DNA from: CAYLLT01 sp964548565
GTDB lineage: Bacteria; Planctomycetota; Phycisphaerae; UBA1845; PWPN01
Assembly (NCBI GenBank): GCA_964548565.1
Contig: CAZJTF010000135.1
Coordinates: 1 to 16,464, forward strand
Reading direction: 5' to 3'
Length of the DNA stretch: 16,464 nucleotides
Positions within the stretch are counted from its first letter, which is position 1. Each line of letters starts with the position of its first letter. A program made the translations under genes and the position numbers. The notes below the pieces were generated by a model, which searched no databases, was not told the origin of the DNA, and saw only the letters and a program-made list of their open reading frames with translations. Shown here in pieces: positions 7,530 to 14,684 of the stretch.

Positions 7530-8212
7530 GTCGACGCCTCATGGCCGCAGCGGTCGTGCGGACTGGTTTCGTCGGGCCGCCGCATGCCGTCCATGATCTC
7601 TTTCAATCGACGCAGTGCGCGGACATAACGGATGCTCGCCGCCTTCTGCTGGATTCCGAGGACCTCGGCGACCTCCTGATTCGCGAGTTCCTCGAAATGC
7701 CGGAGGGCGAGGATTTCTCGATCGGTTTCGTCCATCTGGTTCAGTGCGTCCCGCAGGCGTTCGGCGAGTTCGAGCCGGTACAGCGCCATGGAAGGCGACG
7801 TGATGCTCGCCGCCAGGTGCGTGGCGAGCGACATGCTGGTCGACGTGCCGTCTCGCGCCGCGGGCAACCCGAATTCACGTCCCGCATCGCGCTTTTGCGC
7901 GCCCAGGTGTCGCCGATGCACGTCGGCGAGCGTCTGCAGCACGATCAGGCGCAGCCACAGAAACAGCGCGAGCTCGCCGTTGCCTTCGACGTGGCTGTGG
8001 CGTTGCGATGCGCTGAGAAATGCCTCCTGGAGCACGTCCTCCGGATCGAGGCGTCCGGCCAGGCGGGCGTCGAGGCGAAACCGGATGGTCGTGAGCAGGC
8101 GCAGCCGGTACGTCCCGAACGCCTCGGCCAGGGCGGCGGTTTCGCCGGCACGCACACGCGCGGCGCGGTCGGACGGCTCGCGGCTGTGATTGCCCGCTTT
8201 CAGACTGTCCAT
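7526..8212 (-). CDS. ECF-type RNA polymerase sigma factor paired with the kinase
   Basis: 228 residues from ATG 8212. An ATG three codons further upstream (8221) is also open, but AGGA at 8222-8225 touches it and lies nine bases from 8212, which favours the shorter start. Region 2 shows 'RLDPEDVLQEAFLSASQR', the core-binding and -10 recognition part; region 4 shows 'MDETDREILALRHFEELANQEVAEVLGI' style helix-turn-helix sequence (the two helices around 'ETDREILALRHFEEL' and 'NQEVAEVLGIQQKAASIRY'), used for -35 recognition. It is a two-domain sigma factor with no anti-sigma gene beside it. Its stop overlaps the kinase ATG (ATGA), so the two are made together, and phosphorylation by the kinase is a reasonable but untested control mechanism. 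Confidence 0.9.
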   Translation of the reverse strand: MDSLKAGNHSREPSDRAARVRAGETAALAEAFGTYRLRLLTTIRFRLDARLAGRLDPEDVLQEAFLSASQRHSHVEGNGELALFLWLRLIVLQTLADVHRRHLGAQKRDAGREFGLPAARDGTSTSMSLATHLAASITSPSMALYRLELAERLRDALNQMDETDREILALRHFEELANQEVAEVLGIQQKAASIRYVRALRRLKEIMDGMRRPDETSPHDRCGHEAST

Positions 8213-8229
8213 CGACGGCATTCCTGCAG

Positions 8230-8244
8230 GCCGGAGACTCCGGC
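8230..8244. promoter_or_regulatory. short hairpin next to the sigma-factor ribosome site
   Basis: GCCGGA (8230-8235) pairs with TCCGGC (8239-8244) around a three-base loop. It ends four bases from the AGGA that serves the sigma-factor start, so on the minus-strand transcript it could limit ribosome access. Confidence 0.35.
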
Positions 8245-8352
8245 GGTTCTCCCATCAACATAACGGCCGGAATCCGAGATTGTTACGTCCAGGGGCGTTT
8301 TTCATCGCCCTGACCTGTAGAAACGCGGGCGGCTTTGCGTTTTCAACAACAG

Positions 8353-8375
8353 GCGACGCGGACTGGCTGCGTCGC
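8353..8375 (+). promoter_or_regulatory. leader hairpin of the EF-hand gene
   Basis: GCGACGC (8353-8359) and GCGTCGC (8369-8375) form a perfect seven-pair stem, extendable by one G-U pair. It lies 22 bases before the AGGAG (8398-8402) of the EF-hand gene. Two weaker stems stand upstream: GGGCG/CGCCC at 8293-8310 and AAACGC/GCGTTT at 8321-8342. The role is unknown. Confidence 0.4.
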
Positions 8376-8410
8376 AGGAGCATGCAGGACGAAAAACAGG
8401 AGTACACCTC

Positions 8411-9007
8411 ATGAAATCGAAATTGCTGCTCGCTGTGGGAATCGCGGCGATCGGGCTTGCCGGTTGGGCCGTCGGACAGGAAGTGACCGCAACGACGGAC
8501 GATACCACTGCTGCGCCGCCGCCCCCGCCGATGCGTCATCCGCCGAATCCGCTGATCATCGCGCTGGACGCGGACAAGGACGGCGTCCTCTCGGCCCAGG
8601 AGATCACGAACGCCTCTGTTGCCCTGCTCACACTGGATGAGAACGGAGATGGCCAGCTCACGCGCGACGAGTTGCGCCCGCCGCCGCCACCGCTGCCGCC
8701 GGGGGATGAAAAGCCGGGCAATCCAATCATGCGGCTGGATACCGACGGCGATGGTCTCGTCTCGTTGGCGGAGTTTTCAGCGAAGTCGCAGGAGATGTTC
8801 AAGAAGATCGACACCAACGGTGACGGTTCGATCAGCGTGGATGAGGCCGCCGCCGCTCCTCCTCCGCCGATGGGGCCGCGCGGTCCTGGTGGTCCGGGCG
8901 GACCGGGTGGGCCGGATGGAGCTGGCTGTGGGAAGGGCAAAGGTAATGCCGGGACAGAAAAACCGGCGGTACAGGGGAGTGGAAGAGGCGCCCGACGCGG
9001 CAGATAG
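8411..9007 (+). CDS. secreted EF-hand calcium-binding protein
   Basis: 198 residues from ATG 8411, with AGGAG eight bases upstream. Residues 1 to about 22 form a signal peptide (MKSK then a hydrophobic core, ending near AVG-Q). Four canonical EF-hand loops follow: DADKDGVLSAQE at 53-64, DENGDGQLTRDE at 76-87, DTDGDGLVSLAE at 110-121 and DTNGDGSISVDE at 134-145, each with the Asp/Asn and final Glu needed for Ca2+. Proline-rich linkers (35-40, 90-97, 150-153) separate the pairs, and the tail holds a collagen-like Gly-Pro-Gly run (about 155-170) and a basic end. It probably binds Ca2+ outside the cytoplasm, as sensor, buffer or adhesive part. It stands alone, divergent from the sigma factor. Confidence 0.9.
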   Translation: MKSKLLLAVGIAAIGLAGWAVGQEVTATTDDTTAAPPPPPMRHPPNPLIIALDADKDGVLSAQEITNASVALLTLDENGDGQLTRDELRPPPPPLPPGDEKPGNPIMRLDTDGDGLVSLAEFSAKSQEMFKKIDTNGDGSISVDEAAAAPPPPMGPRGPGGPGGPGGPDGAGCGKGKGNAGTEKPAVQGSGRGARRGR

Positions 9008-9034
9008 TCGTCTGCCCTCGTGACAATCGGTGAC

Positions 9035-9076
9035 ACGGCCCGGCCCGGGTGACAAAGGGAACCCGAGACGGGCCGT
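9035..9076 (+). terminator. terminator-like hairpin after the EF-hand gene
   Basis: ACGGCCCG (9035-9042) pairs perfectly with CGGGCCGT (9069-9076); an inner GGGT/ACCC pair (9047-9050 with 9061-9064) extends it. TGCTTTGC follows. It starts 28 bases past the EF-hand stop and has only a short T-rich tail. Confidence 0.5.
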
Positions 9077-9234
9077 TGCTTTGCGCTCGCAGTCCTTGCC
9101 GCGCAGCCATATCATTTCAGCCGGTCGATGAACGTCTGAGGTCGGCAACGTGTCCACGAAGCCAGTCAACGAGTGCCCATGAACACATTGCTGCCGGCCG
9201 ACAACGGACGACTGAAACCGCCGGGAGCGTCTGC

Positions 9235-10536
9235 ATGCAGCGTCGAACCTTTCTGAAGCGGGCGGCCGCCAGCGCCGGCGCGGCGATCGTGTTTCCCACG
9301 ATCGTACGGGCGTCGGCCTTGGGCGGTGACGGCTGGCTGCCGGCCAGCGAGCGCATCACCGTCGGGTGCATTGGCGTTGGCGGCCAGGGCCGCTACGACA
9401 TGAACGGCTTCCTCGCCTCGCGCGACGCGCAGGTGGTCGCCGTGTGCGACCCGAAGAAAGACATGTGTGCGGGTGCCCGTGACATCGTGGACAAGCACTA
9501 CGGGCGGCCGGTCTGCGCAATGTACAACGATTTCCGCGAGCTGGTCGCGCGGACCGATATCGATGCCGTGCAGATCGCCTCCCCTGACCACTGGCACGTG
9601 CTGCACGCCCTTGCGGCGGTGCGGTCCGGCAAGGATGTGTACGTCGAGAAGCCGCTCGGATTGAGCATCGTGGAGATCCAGACGCTGCGCCGCGAGGTGC
9701 ACCGTTACGGGCGCATTTTCCAGTTTGGCACCCAGCAACGCTCGATGGCCCAGTTCCGCCAGGCGTGCGAGCTGGTGCTCAACGGGCGGATCGGCAAGCT
9801 GCGGACCATTCGTGCCTCCGCGCCGTCAGGCCACGCTGAACGCACCGGCCAGAAAACATACGAGGCGGCGCCGGTGCCGGAAGGGTTTGACTACGAGATG
9901 TGGCTCGGCCCCGCGCCCTGGGCGCCCTACACGCCCAAGCGGGTGGTGACGCCGCACTGGTACCACATCAGCGACTACGCGCTCGGCTACATCGCGGGGT
10001 GGGGGATCCACTACGCCGACATCGCCCAGTGGGGCTGCGGGGCGGAGTTCAGCGGACCGGTCGAGATCGAGGGCTCCGCCGTATTCCCGCCGGATGACGC
10101 GCTGTGCGACACGATGCTCTCGTGGGACGTCGAGATGATGTACGCGAACGGCGTGCGACTGCACTTTACGAGCGACGGCGGCCCCAACCGGCACGGCGTG
10201 CGTTTCGAGGGCACTGACGGGTGGATCTTCGTTGACCGGCAGGTGATCGAGGCCGAGCCGAAGACGATCCTGCAGGAGAAGATCGGACCCGACGAGATTC
10301 ACGTTGTCGAGAGCACGCAGCACCAGCAGAACCTGCTGGACTGCATCCGCACGCGCGGGCGGACCGCGTGCCCGGTCGATGTGGGCGTGCGTTCCGACAC
10401 AGTGTGTCACCTTGCGGATATCGCGGTCCGTGTCGGGCGCCGCCTGCGGTGGGACCCGGTCAAGGAGGAGTTCGTCGGCGATGCCGATGCGAACCGGATG
10501 CGGACGCGCGCCATGCGTTCGCCGTGGCGTCTATGA
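9235..10536 (+). CDS. Tat-exported Gfo/Idh/MocA-family oxidoreductase
   Basis: 433 residues from ATG 9235, with GGGAG seven bases upstream; the frame is open back to 9049, but the signal peptide fixes the start here. A twin-arginine signal, RRTFLK at 3-8 followed by an Ala-rich core, implies folded export with bound cofactor. The Rossmann domain begins near 41, with GCIGVGGQG at 44-52 as the NAD(P)-binding loop and EKPLG at 138-142 carrying the family's conserved Lys. Later, 'GWGIHYADIAQWG' holds the His and Asp of the substrate side. The substrate, probably a sugar or polyol derivative, cannot be read. It is followed after 47 nt by the ThuA-HEAT gene, a pairing seen often in this phylum, and is probably co-transcribed with it. 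Confidence 0.92.
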   Translation: MQRRTFLKRAAASAGAAIVFPTIVRASALGGDGWLPASERITVGCIGVGGQGRYDMNGFLASRDAQVVAVCDPKKDMCAGARDIVDKHYGRPVCAMYNDFRELVARTDIDAVQIASPDHWHVLHALAAVRSGKDVYVEKPLGLSIVEIQTLRREVHRYGRIFQFGTQQRSMAQFRQACELVLNGRIGKLRTIRASAPSGHAERTGQKTYEAAPVPEGFDYEMWLGPAPWAPYTPKRVVTPHWYHISDYALGYIAGWGIHYADIAQWGCGAEFSGPVEIEGSAVFPPDDALCDTMLSWDVEMMYANGVRLHFTSDGGPNRHGVRFEGTDGWIFVDRQVIEAEPKTILQEKIGPDEIHVVESTQHQQNLLDCIRTRGRTACPVDVGVRSDTVCHLADIAVRVGRRLRWDPVKEEFVGDADANRMRTRAMRSPWRL

Positions 10537-10583
10537 ATGGTCGGGTCAGGCCGGCTTCCGAAATCCGCTTCAGGATCAGCCTT

Positions 10584-12224
10584 ATGATGCGAAAACAACT
10601 GACAAGACGTGCGGTGTGCCTGGCGATCATGCTTGCGTCGATTTGGACGGCGACTGCGGTGGGGCAGGGTCCCGTCCGTGTGCTCATCCTGTCCGGCGCG
10701 AATGTCCACGAGTGGCAGAAGACGACGCCGCTGCTGCGGGACCTTTTCGACAAGCACCCGCGGTTCCGGGTCGCACGCGTCCTGGATGACGTGACCCGGC
10801 TTGATGGCGCGCTGATGGATGCCTGCGATGTGGTCGTGAGCAACTTCACGAAGCATCCGCAGATGGCGGGACGGTTCTGGGGCGAAGCGGCCGAGCAGGC
10901 GTTCATCGAGGGTGTACGAGCAGGCAAAGGCTTTGTCGCAATTCATGCGGCCTGCTCTGCCGACCAGGATTGGCCCGAGATCCAGCAGCTCTACGGCCTC
11001 ACCTGGAAACTGAACGAAACGGGACACACGCAGATCCACACCTACAAGGTCGAGTTTGCCGGTGTCGCGCATCCGATCACGCGGGGGCTGCCGACGTTCT
11101 GGATGACCGACGAGCTGTACCAGAAGATGTGGAAAGAGACGCCTTCGGAATTCCAGGTGCTGGCCAGCGCGTTTGCATGGCCGCAGTGGGGTGGGACGGG
11201 GCGATACGAGCCTGGGCTTCTCACGACTTCGCTGGGCAAGGGGCGAGGCGTCAACCTGCTGCTCGGCCACGACGTTACCGCGATGAGCAACGCGGGTTTC
11301 CAGACGCTTCTCCTGCGCAGCGCGGAGTGGGCGGCCGGCGGCAACACGACAATTCCGGTTCCGCAGCAGTGGCCCAACACGTTCGCAGCGGCTGTGAGCG
11401 CGGGCGTGGATCTAGCGACGGCTGTTCGTGAGGCGGCGACATACCGATTCGGCCAGTCACGCCAGCCGCTCTTCGTGCTTGAGCAACTCGTGATCGCGAC
11501 GACGGCGCTCGGACCAGAGGCGCCGCAGCGCGCCGCATTGGCATCGCAACTCGCGGCCTCGCTGGCGTCCGATGCAGCCCCCGAGGCGAAGAGCGCACTC
11601 TGCGAGCAACTCGGCAATATCGCGGGCCCGCGGCAGGTGAATGCCATTGCCGCGCTCCTGGAGGACGAGAAGACGACCCAGGCCGCGCGTCAGGCGCTCG
11701 TGCGGATCCCCGACGAGGCAGCTGCTGCGGCGCTACGTCAATCGCTGGCGAATACGGGCGGCGGCGTGCGCGTCGGGATCATCCATTCGATCGGCGACCG
11801 GGGTGACCGGGCAGCAGTTGCCGCGTTGGCGAAGCTGCTGGGCGATCCGGATTCAACGACAACGACGGCGGCCGCGCTCGCACTGGGCAGGATCGGCGGG
11901 CTGGACGCAGCACGCGCGCTGCAGTCGGCGTTGAACGATGCCTCGGCCGGAGCACGCCCCGCCGTCGTCGAGGCGCTGCTGCTCGCGGCGGACTCCCTGC
12001 TCGCAGAAAAGCATGTTGGCCAGGCGACAGAGATCTACCGCCGCCTGTATGTGCCGGCTGAATCCACCGCGACACGGATGGCGGCGCTGCGGGGGCTTGT
12101 TGCGGCGGATCGGGCTGGTGCCGAGCGGTTACTGGACGAGGCAATGAAGTCGTCGGATCGGGGCGTGCGGTCGGCCGCGATGCAGATTCGGCGCGAGGCG
12201 TCTGCGAGCAGCGAGAAACAGTGA
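10584..12224 (+). CDS. secreted ThuA-domain protein with C-terminal HEAT repeats
   Basis: 546 residues from ATG 10584, with AGGA eight bases upstream. A second ATG follows at once, and an upstream ATG at 10533 overlaps the previous stop as ATGA but would place 17 residues before the signal peptide. Residues 1-28 are a signal peptide (MMRKQLTRR, hydrophobic core, AVG-Q). Residues about 31-252 are a ThuA domain, a glutamine-amidotransferase-like fold linked to trehalose and other sugar use: 'VRVLILSGANVHEWQ' at 31-45, 'GKGFVAIHAA' at 114-123, 'HPITRGLPTFWMTDELYQ' at 163-180 and 'GRGVNLLLGHD' at 220-230. Residues about 290-546 are HEAT-type helical repeats. It likely works with the oxidoreductase before it on an exported sugar substrate. 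ThuA biochemistry is poorly defined. Confidence 0.9.
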   Translation: MMRKQLTRRAVCLAIMLASIWTATAVGQGPVRVLILSGANVHEWQKTTPLLRDLFDKHPRFRVARVLDDVTRLDGALMDACDVVVSNFTKHPQMAGRFWGEAAEQAFIEGVRAGKGFVAIHAACSADQDWPEIQQLYGLTWKLNETGHTQIHTYKVEFAGVAHPITRGLPTFWMTDELYQKMWKETPSEFQVLASAFAWPQWGGTGRYEPGLLTTSLGKGRGVNLLLGHDVTAMSNAGFQTLLLRSAEWAAGGNTTIPVPQQWPNTFAAAVSAGVDLATAVREAATYRFGQSRQPLFVLEQLVIATTALGPEAPQRAALASQLAASLASDAAPEAKSALCEQLGNIAGPRQVNAIAALLEDEKTTQAARQALVRIPDEAAAAALRQSLANTGGGVRVGIIHSIGDRGDRAAVAALAKLLGDPDSTTTTAAALALGRIGGLDAARALQSALNDASAGARPAVVEALLLAADSLLAEKHVGQATEIYRRLYVPAESTATRMAALRGLVAADRAGAERLLDEAMKSSDRGVRSAAMQIRREASASSEKQ

Positions 12225-12256
12225 TTCGAGCGGGACTTCCGTCAGAGAAGAGCCGG

Positions 12257-12736
12257 TCAGGCCGCCTTCTGCATCAGGTAATCTTCGATCACCAGCGGAA
12301 GGTTCTGCTCGAGCCAGGCGGCCATATCTTCCTCGTCGCCCATGATCTCTTCGAACACCGGGACAAGATCGTTGTGCCCGCTCGCGCCGGCGGCCTCCAT
12401 GAGTGCCTTGTAGCGGATGATTTCGAAGCTCTCGCTCGCGTAATCGTCCATCGTCAGCCGAACCAGCTCGTCACCCAGCTCGCCGCTGGATCCGGCTTCC
12501 GGTGAGGCCTGCTGATCGGGGGCCATGGCCGGGGGCTCCGTGCCTCCAAGTTGTGCGATGCAGTCGCTCAGCGTGTCGGCGTGCCGCCGGGTAATCTCGA
12601 CATGCTCCTGGAGTTTCTGCTGCAGCGGTGCGAGCCGACCAGCCTCGCGTGCGTGACGCGTCAGGATCTCCACCTGCCGGCGTTCCATGGCGTATGTGTC
12701 GTTGAGCCACGCGAGCAGCACATCTTTCTGCGTCAT
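12257..12736 (-). CDS. YciF/DUF892-like ferritin-fold protein
   Basis: 159 residues from ATG 12736, with AAGGAG five bases upstream. The four-helix pattern of the DUF892 (YciF/YciE) family is visible: 'NDTYAMERRQVEIL' at 12-25, 'LQEHVEITRRHADTL' at 42-56, 'ESFEIIRYKALMEAAGASG' at 102-120 and 'VFEEIMGDEEDMAAWL' at 127-142, with acidic and His residues spaced for a di-iron site. A Pro/Ala/Ser linker (67-84) separates the helix pairs. Members are stress-induced and may bind iron; the reaction is not known. It lies downstream of the PilT-like gene on the same strand but is separated by 197 nt with inverted repeats, so it probably has its own promoter. Convergent with the ThuA gene. Confidence 0.8.
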   Translation of the reverse strand: MTQKDVLLAWLNDTYAMERRQVEILTRHAREAGRLAPLQQKLQEHVEITRRHADTLSDCIAQLGGTEPPAMAPDQQASPEAGSSGELGDELVRLTMDDYASESFEIIRYKALMEAAGASGHNDLVPVFEEIMGDEEDMAAWLEQNLPLVIEDYLMQKAA

Positions 12737-12780
12737 GGAAGCTCCTTCTCGACTTCGCCCGTCACTATCGCTCCTCGCGA

Positions 12781-12839
12781 GCGCCGGCGATCTTCGTGTG
12801 ACAGCAATTTGGCACCGCTGAGGGCCACATCGCCGGCGC
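12781..12839. promoter_or_regulatory. 11-base perfect inverted repeat upstream of the ferritin-fold gene
   Basis: GCGCCGGCGAT (12781-12791) and ATCGCCGGCGC (12829-12839) are exact reverse complements separated by 37 bases, starting 44 bases before the ferritin-fold ATG. They may form a large hairpin in the leader or be two half-sites for a regulator. Confidence 0.4.
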
Positions 12840-12857
12840 GGAGGGCCGCTCCCTCCG
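12839..12857 (-). terminator. hairpin between the PilT-like and ferritin-fold genes
   Basis: CGGAGGG (12839-12845) and CCCTCCG (12851-12857) form a perfect seven-pair stem with a five-base loop, about 77 bases past the PilT-like stop. It adjoins the larger inverted repeat and has no U-tract. It could be a terminator or part of the leader. Confidence 0.35.
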
Positions 12858-12933
12858 GGGCGTCAAAATCCTATGCCCGATGGCCGAGTTTTCCAGAGAG
12901 GATCCGCATGAATTCTTGGGTCGGAAGCGCACC

Positions 12934-13962
12934 TCATCCGGGCGTCTGGCGGAGTGCCATGGCGGCCGTCTCGGAAGAGATCAGGCCCTCCTGCTCGAGC
13001 CGACGGACATCCGCCGTGATCGTCTGGGCATCGGGGGTGCGCAGCGCGGCTGCCGCGCCGGCGGCGATCTGCGCCCGTTGAGCATCATCGGGAATGAGCA
13101 GGCCGTATGCCGGCACCTTGCCGCGATCGGTGCGGGGGAGCAGCTGCTGCGCGAGCACGAATCGGAGACTCCGCGCGAGCATCTGGCAGAACCGCGGACG
13201 CAGCGAGGCCTCCTGCAGCTCGATCATGAGGTTGATGGCCGCTTCCGGCGATGGTTGGTGGAGCTGCAATAACGTGAGCAGACCGGTGTCGGCTGCGGAC
13301 AGGCAGACTGGCAGGGCCTCGGGGTCGCTGATCTCACCAATAAACAGGACGTCCGCGCTCTGCAGGAGGGCGGCACGGATCGCGCTCAGTATGTCGGGCG
13401 CATCTACCCCGACCTGGCGTTGTTGCACGAGGCACCGCTTGGGCTCGAACAGGTATTCGACAAATCGTTCGACGAGGACCAGGTGCGCGTCACGTGTTGC
13501 ATTGATGTGTTCCACCAGCGAATAGCACGTTGTTGTCTTGCCCGAGCCGCTTAGCCCGGTGACAACGCCCAGCCCGCCGCCGGGTTTGTCCAGGGCGTCG
13601 AGCACCGCCTCAGGCACTCGGATCAGCGCGGGATCGAAGCTGAAGTGGCTCATGGGTCGCGCCCAGAGGCTCAGATTTCCGCCGGATTGTGCCACGGTTA
13701 CCCCGGGTGCGAGGTCGTCGGCCAGGCGGACGCAGCGGTACGACATTCCGCTGTGTTCGCCCAGTCGCGTGATCCGCTCCGCCCCGAACAGGGTTGCCGC
13801 CCATGCCTGGATGCGGTCGGAGGTCAGCGGCTCTGCGTCCACCCGCTCAACTCGACCATTCACGCGGTACGCCGGCGGTTCGTCCGCCAGCAGCCAGAGA
13901 TCGGTAGCGCCTGCGGCTACCGCCCTTCGGAGGATCTGCTCGAACTCGTCAAGTCGACTCAT
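12934..13962 (-). CDS. PilT-like type II/IV secretion ATPase with altered motifs
   Basis: 342 residues from ATG 13962, with GAGGAG ten bases upstream; a TTG at 13983 is open but less likely. The start lies 14 nt inside the sigma-factor gene. Family features: an N-terminal domain opening 'DLWLLADEPPAYRVNGRVER' (21-40), as in PilT; Walker A GLSGSGKTT at 136-144; Walker B 'ADVLFIGE' at 203-210 with the catalytic Glu; 'LLQLHQPSPEAAI' around 231-243 replacing the usual His box. Departures from PilT: 'VERFVEY' where PilT has 'IEDPIEF', 'GEISDPEAL' where it has 'GEMRDLET', and 'LHQ' for 'LHT'. The ATPase may be weak or regulatory. No other pilus genes are present. Confidence 0.82.
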   Translation of the reverse strand: MSRLDEFEQILRRAVAAGATDLWLLADEPPAYRVNGRVERVDAEPLTSDRIQAWAATLFGAERITRLGEHSGMSYRCVRLADDLAPGVTVAQSGGNLSLWARPMSHFSFDPALIRVPEAVLDALDKPGGGLGVVTGLSGSGKTTTCYSLVEHINATRDAHLVLVERFVEYLFEPKRCLVQQRQVGVDAPDILSAIRAALLQSADVLFIGEISDPEALPVCLSAADTGLLTLLQLHQPSPEAAINLMIELQEASLRPRFCQMLARSLRFVLAQQLLPRTDRGKVPAYGLLIPDDAQRAQIAAGAAAALRTPDAQTITADVRRLEQEGLISSETAAMALRQTPG

Positions 13963-14530
13963 CGTGTCGGGTCTCCTCGTCAAGGCCCCCGAGCAGCTGA
14001 CGCAACCGCTCGCGACCGTCGTGCAGCCGCCGCTTCACGGTTCCGACGGGCACATCAAGGATGGCTGCGACGTCGTTGACGGTCCGTCCGTCGAAGTAAA
14101 ACAGTTCGACGGCTGCACGCGTGCCCTCGGGGATGCGGGCCACTGCGCCGCGGACAAGCTCCTGCAGTTCGGTCAGCTCGGCCTGCCGGGGCGGCGATCG
14201 TTCATCCGCGCACCGGTCGATGAGCGCGTCAGGCCGCCCGCCTCCGGCATCGCGGCTGCTCTCATGCACCCTTTTCCGCAGACGTCGGTTCGCACGGCTG
14301 CGGACGATCTGACGCAGCCATGCCGGGAAGGCAGCCGGCGCGCGCAACTCGTTCAATTGCAGGATTGCGGTCGCAAAGGCTTCCTGGACGACGTCTTCCA
14401 CTTCGTCCGCGGGCACCAGCGCCCGTGCGAGCCGCTGGGCGGAGTCGTGAAAACGCGCGATAAGCGAGGTCACCGCCTCCGGCTCATGCCCGTGCACGCG
14501 TCTCAGCAGCTCGGGGAGGTCTTCTGCCAC
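13949..14530 (-). CDS. ECF-type RNA polymerase sigma factor paired with the PilT-like gene
   Basis: 193 residues from GTG 14530; GAGGAG five bases upstream decides this start. Region 2 shows 'ADEVEDVVQEAFATAILQL' and 'WLRQIVRSRANRRLRKR'; region 4 shows 'IPEGTRAAVELFYFDGRTVN' and then 'VAAILDVPVGTVKRRLHDGR', a clear helix-turn-helix. There is no extra C-terminal domain and no anti-sigma factor gene adjoining. Its 3' end overlaps the PilT-like start by 14 nt, so the two are probably translated together. Upstream lies a candidate ECF-type promoter, suggesting autoregulation. It is divergent from the sulfatase gene, a possible target. Confidence 0.92.
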   Translation of the reverse strand: MAEDLPELLRRVHGHEPEAVTSLIARFHDSAQRLARALVPADEVEDVVQEAFATAILQLNELRAPAAFPAWLRQIVRSRANRRLRKRVHESSRDAGGGRPDALIDRCADERSPPRQAELTELQELVRGAVARIPEGTRAAVELFYFDGRTVNDVAAILDVPVGTVKRRLHDGRERLRQLLGGLDEETRHDEST

Positions 14531-14552
14531 CCGATCTCCTCATCCTTCAGAA

Positions 14553-14580
14553 GTAGAGCCCGGTGCCGCCGGAAAGGTTC
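14553..14580 (-). promoter_or_regulatory. candidate ECF-type promoter of the sigma-factor gene
   Basis: On the minus strand GAACCT (14575-14580) is followed after 16 bases by CTCTAC (14553-14558), an arrangement like ECF -35 (GAAC) and -10 elements. Transcription from here would start shortly before the GAGGAG site at 14536-14541. The match is by eye only. Confidence 0.35.
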
Positions 14581-14615
14581 GCGTGCGGCCCGTTTTTCAC
14601 GCCGGAGGGTTCGCG
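14569..14615. repeat. imperfect direct repeat in the sigma factor/sulfatase divergent gap
   Basis: CCGGAAAGGTTCGCG (14569-14583) recurs as CCGGAGGGTTCGCG (14602-14615), about 33 bases apart, which is roughly three helical turns. The first copy contains the proposed -35 element. It could be a pair of regulator or sigma-factor sites serving both divergent genes. Confidence 0.4.
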
Positions 14616-14684
14616 GTAAGATCCCTTCCGCGCGGCGCTCTGTTCCGGTGACCGGCTTGGCGCCCAATTCGCGAGGCTATTCAC

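Noticed and set aside
10368..10583. long N-terminal extension of the ThuA protein
   Set aside because: It lies within the oxidoreductase gene in another frame; the AGGA site and the signal peptide fix the start at 10584.
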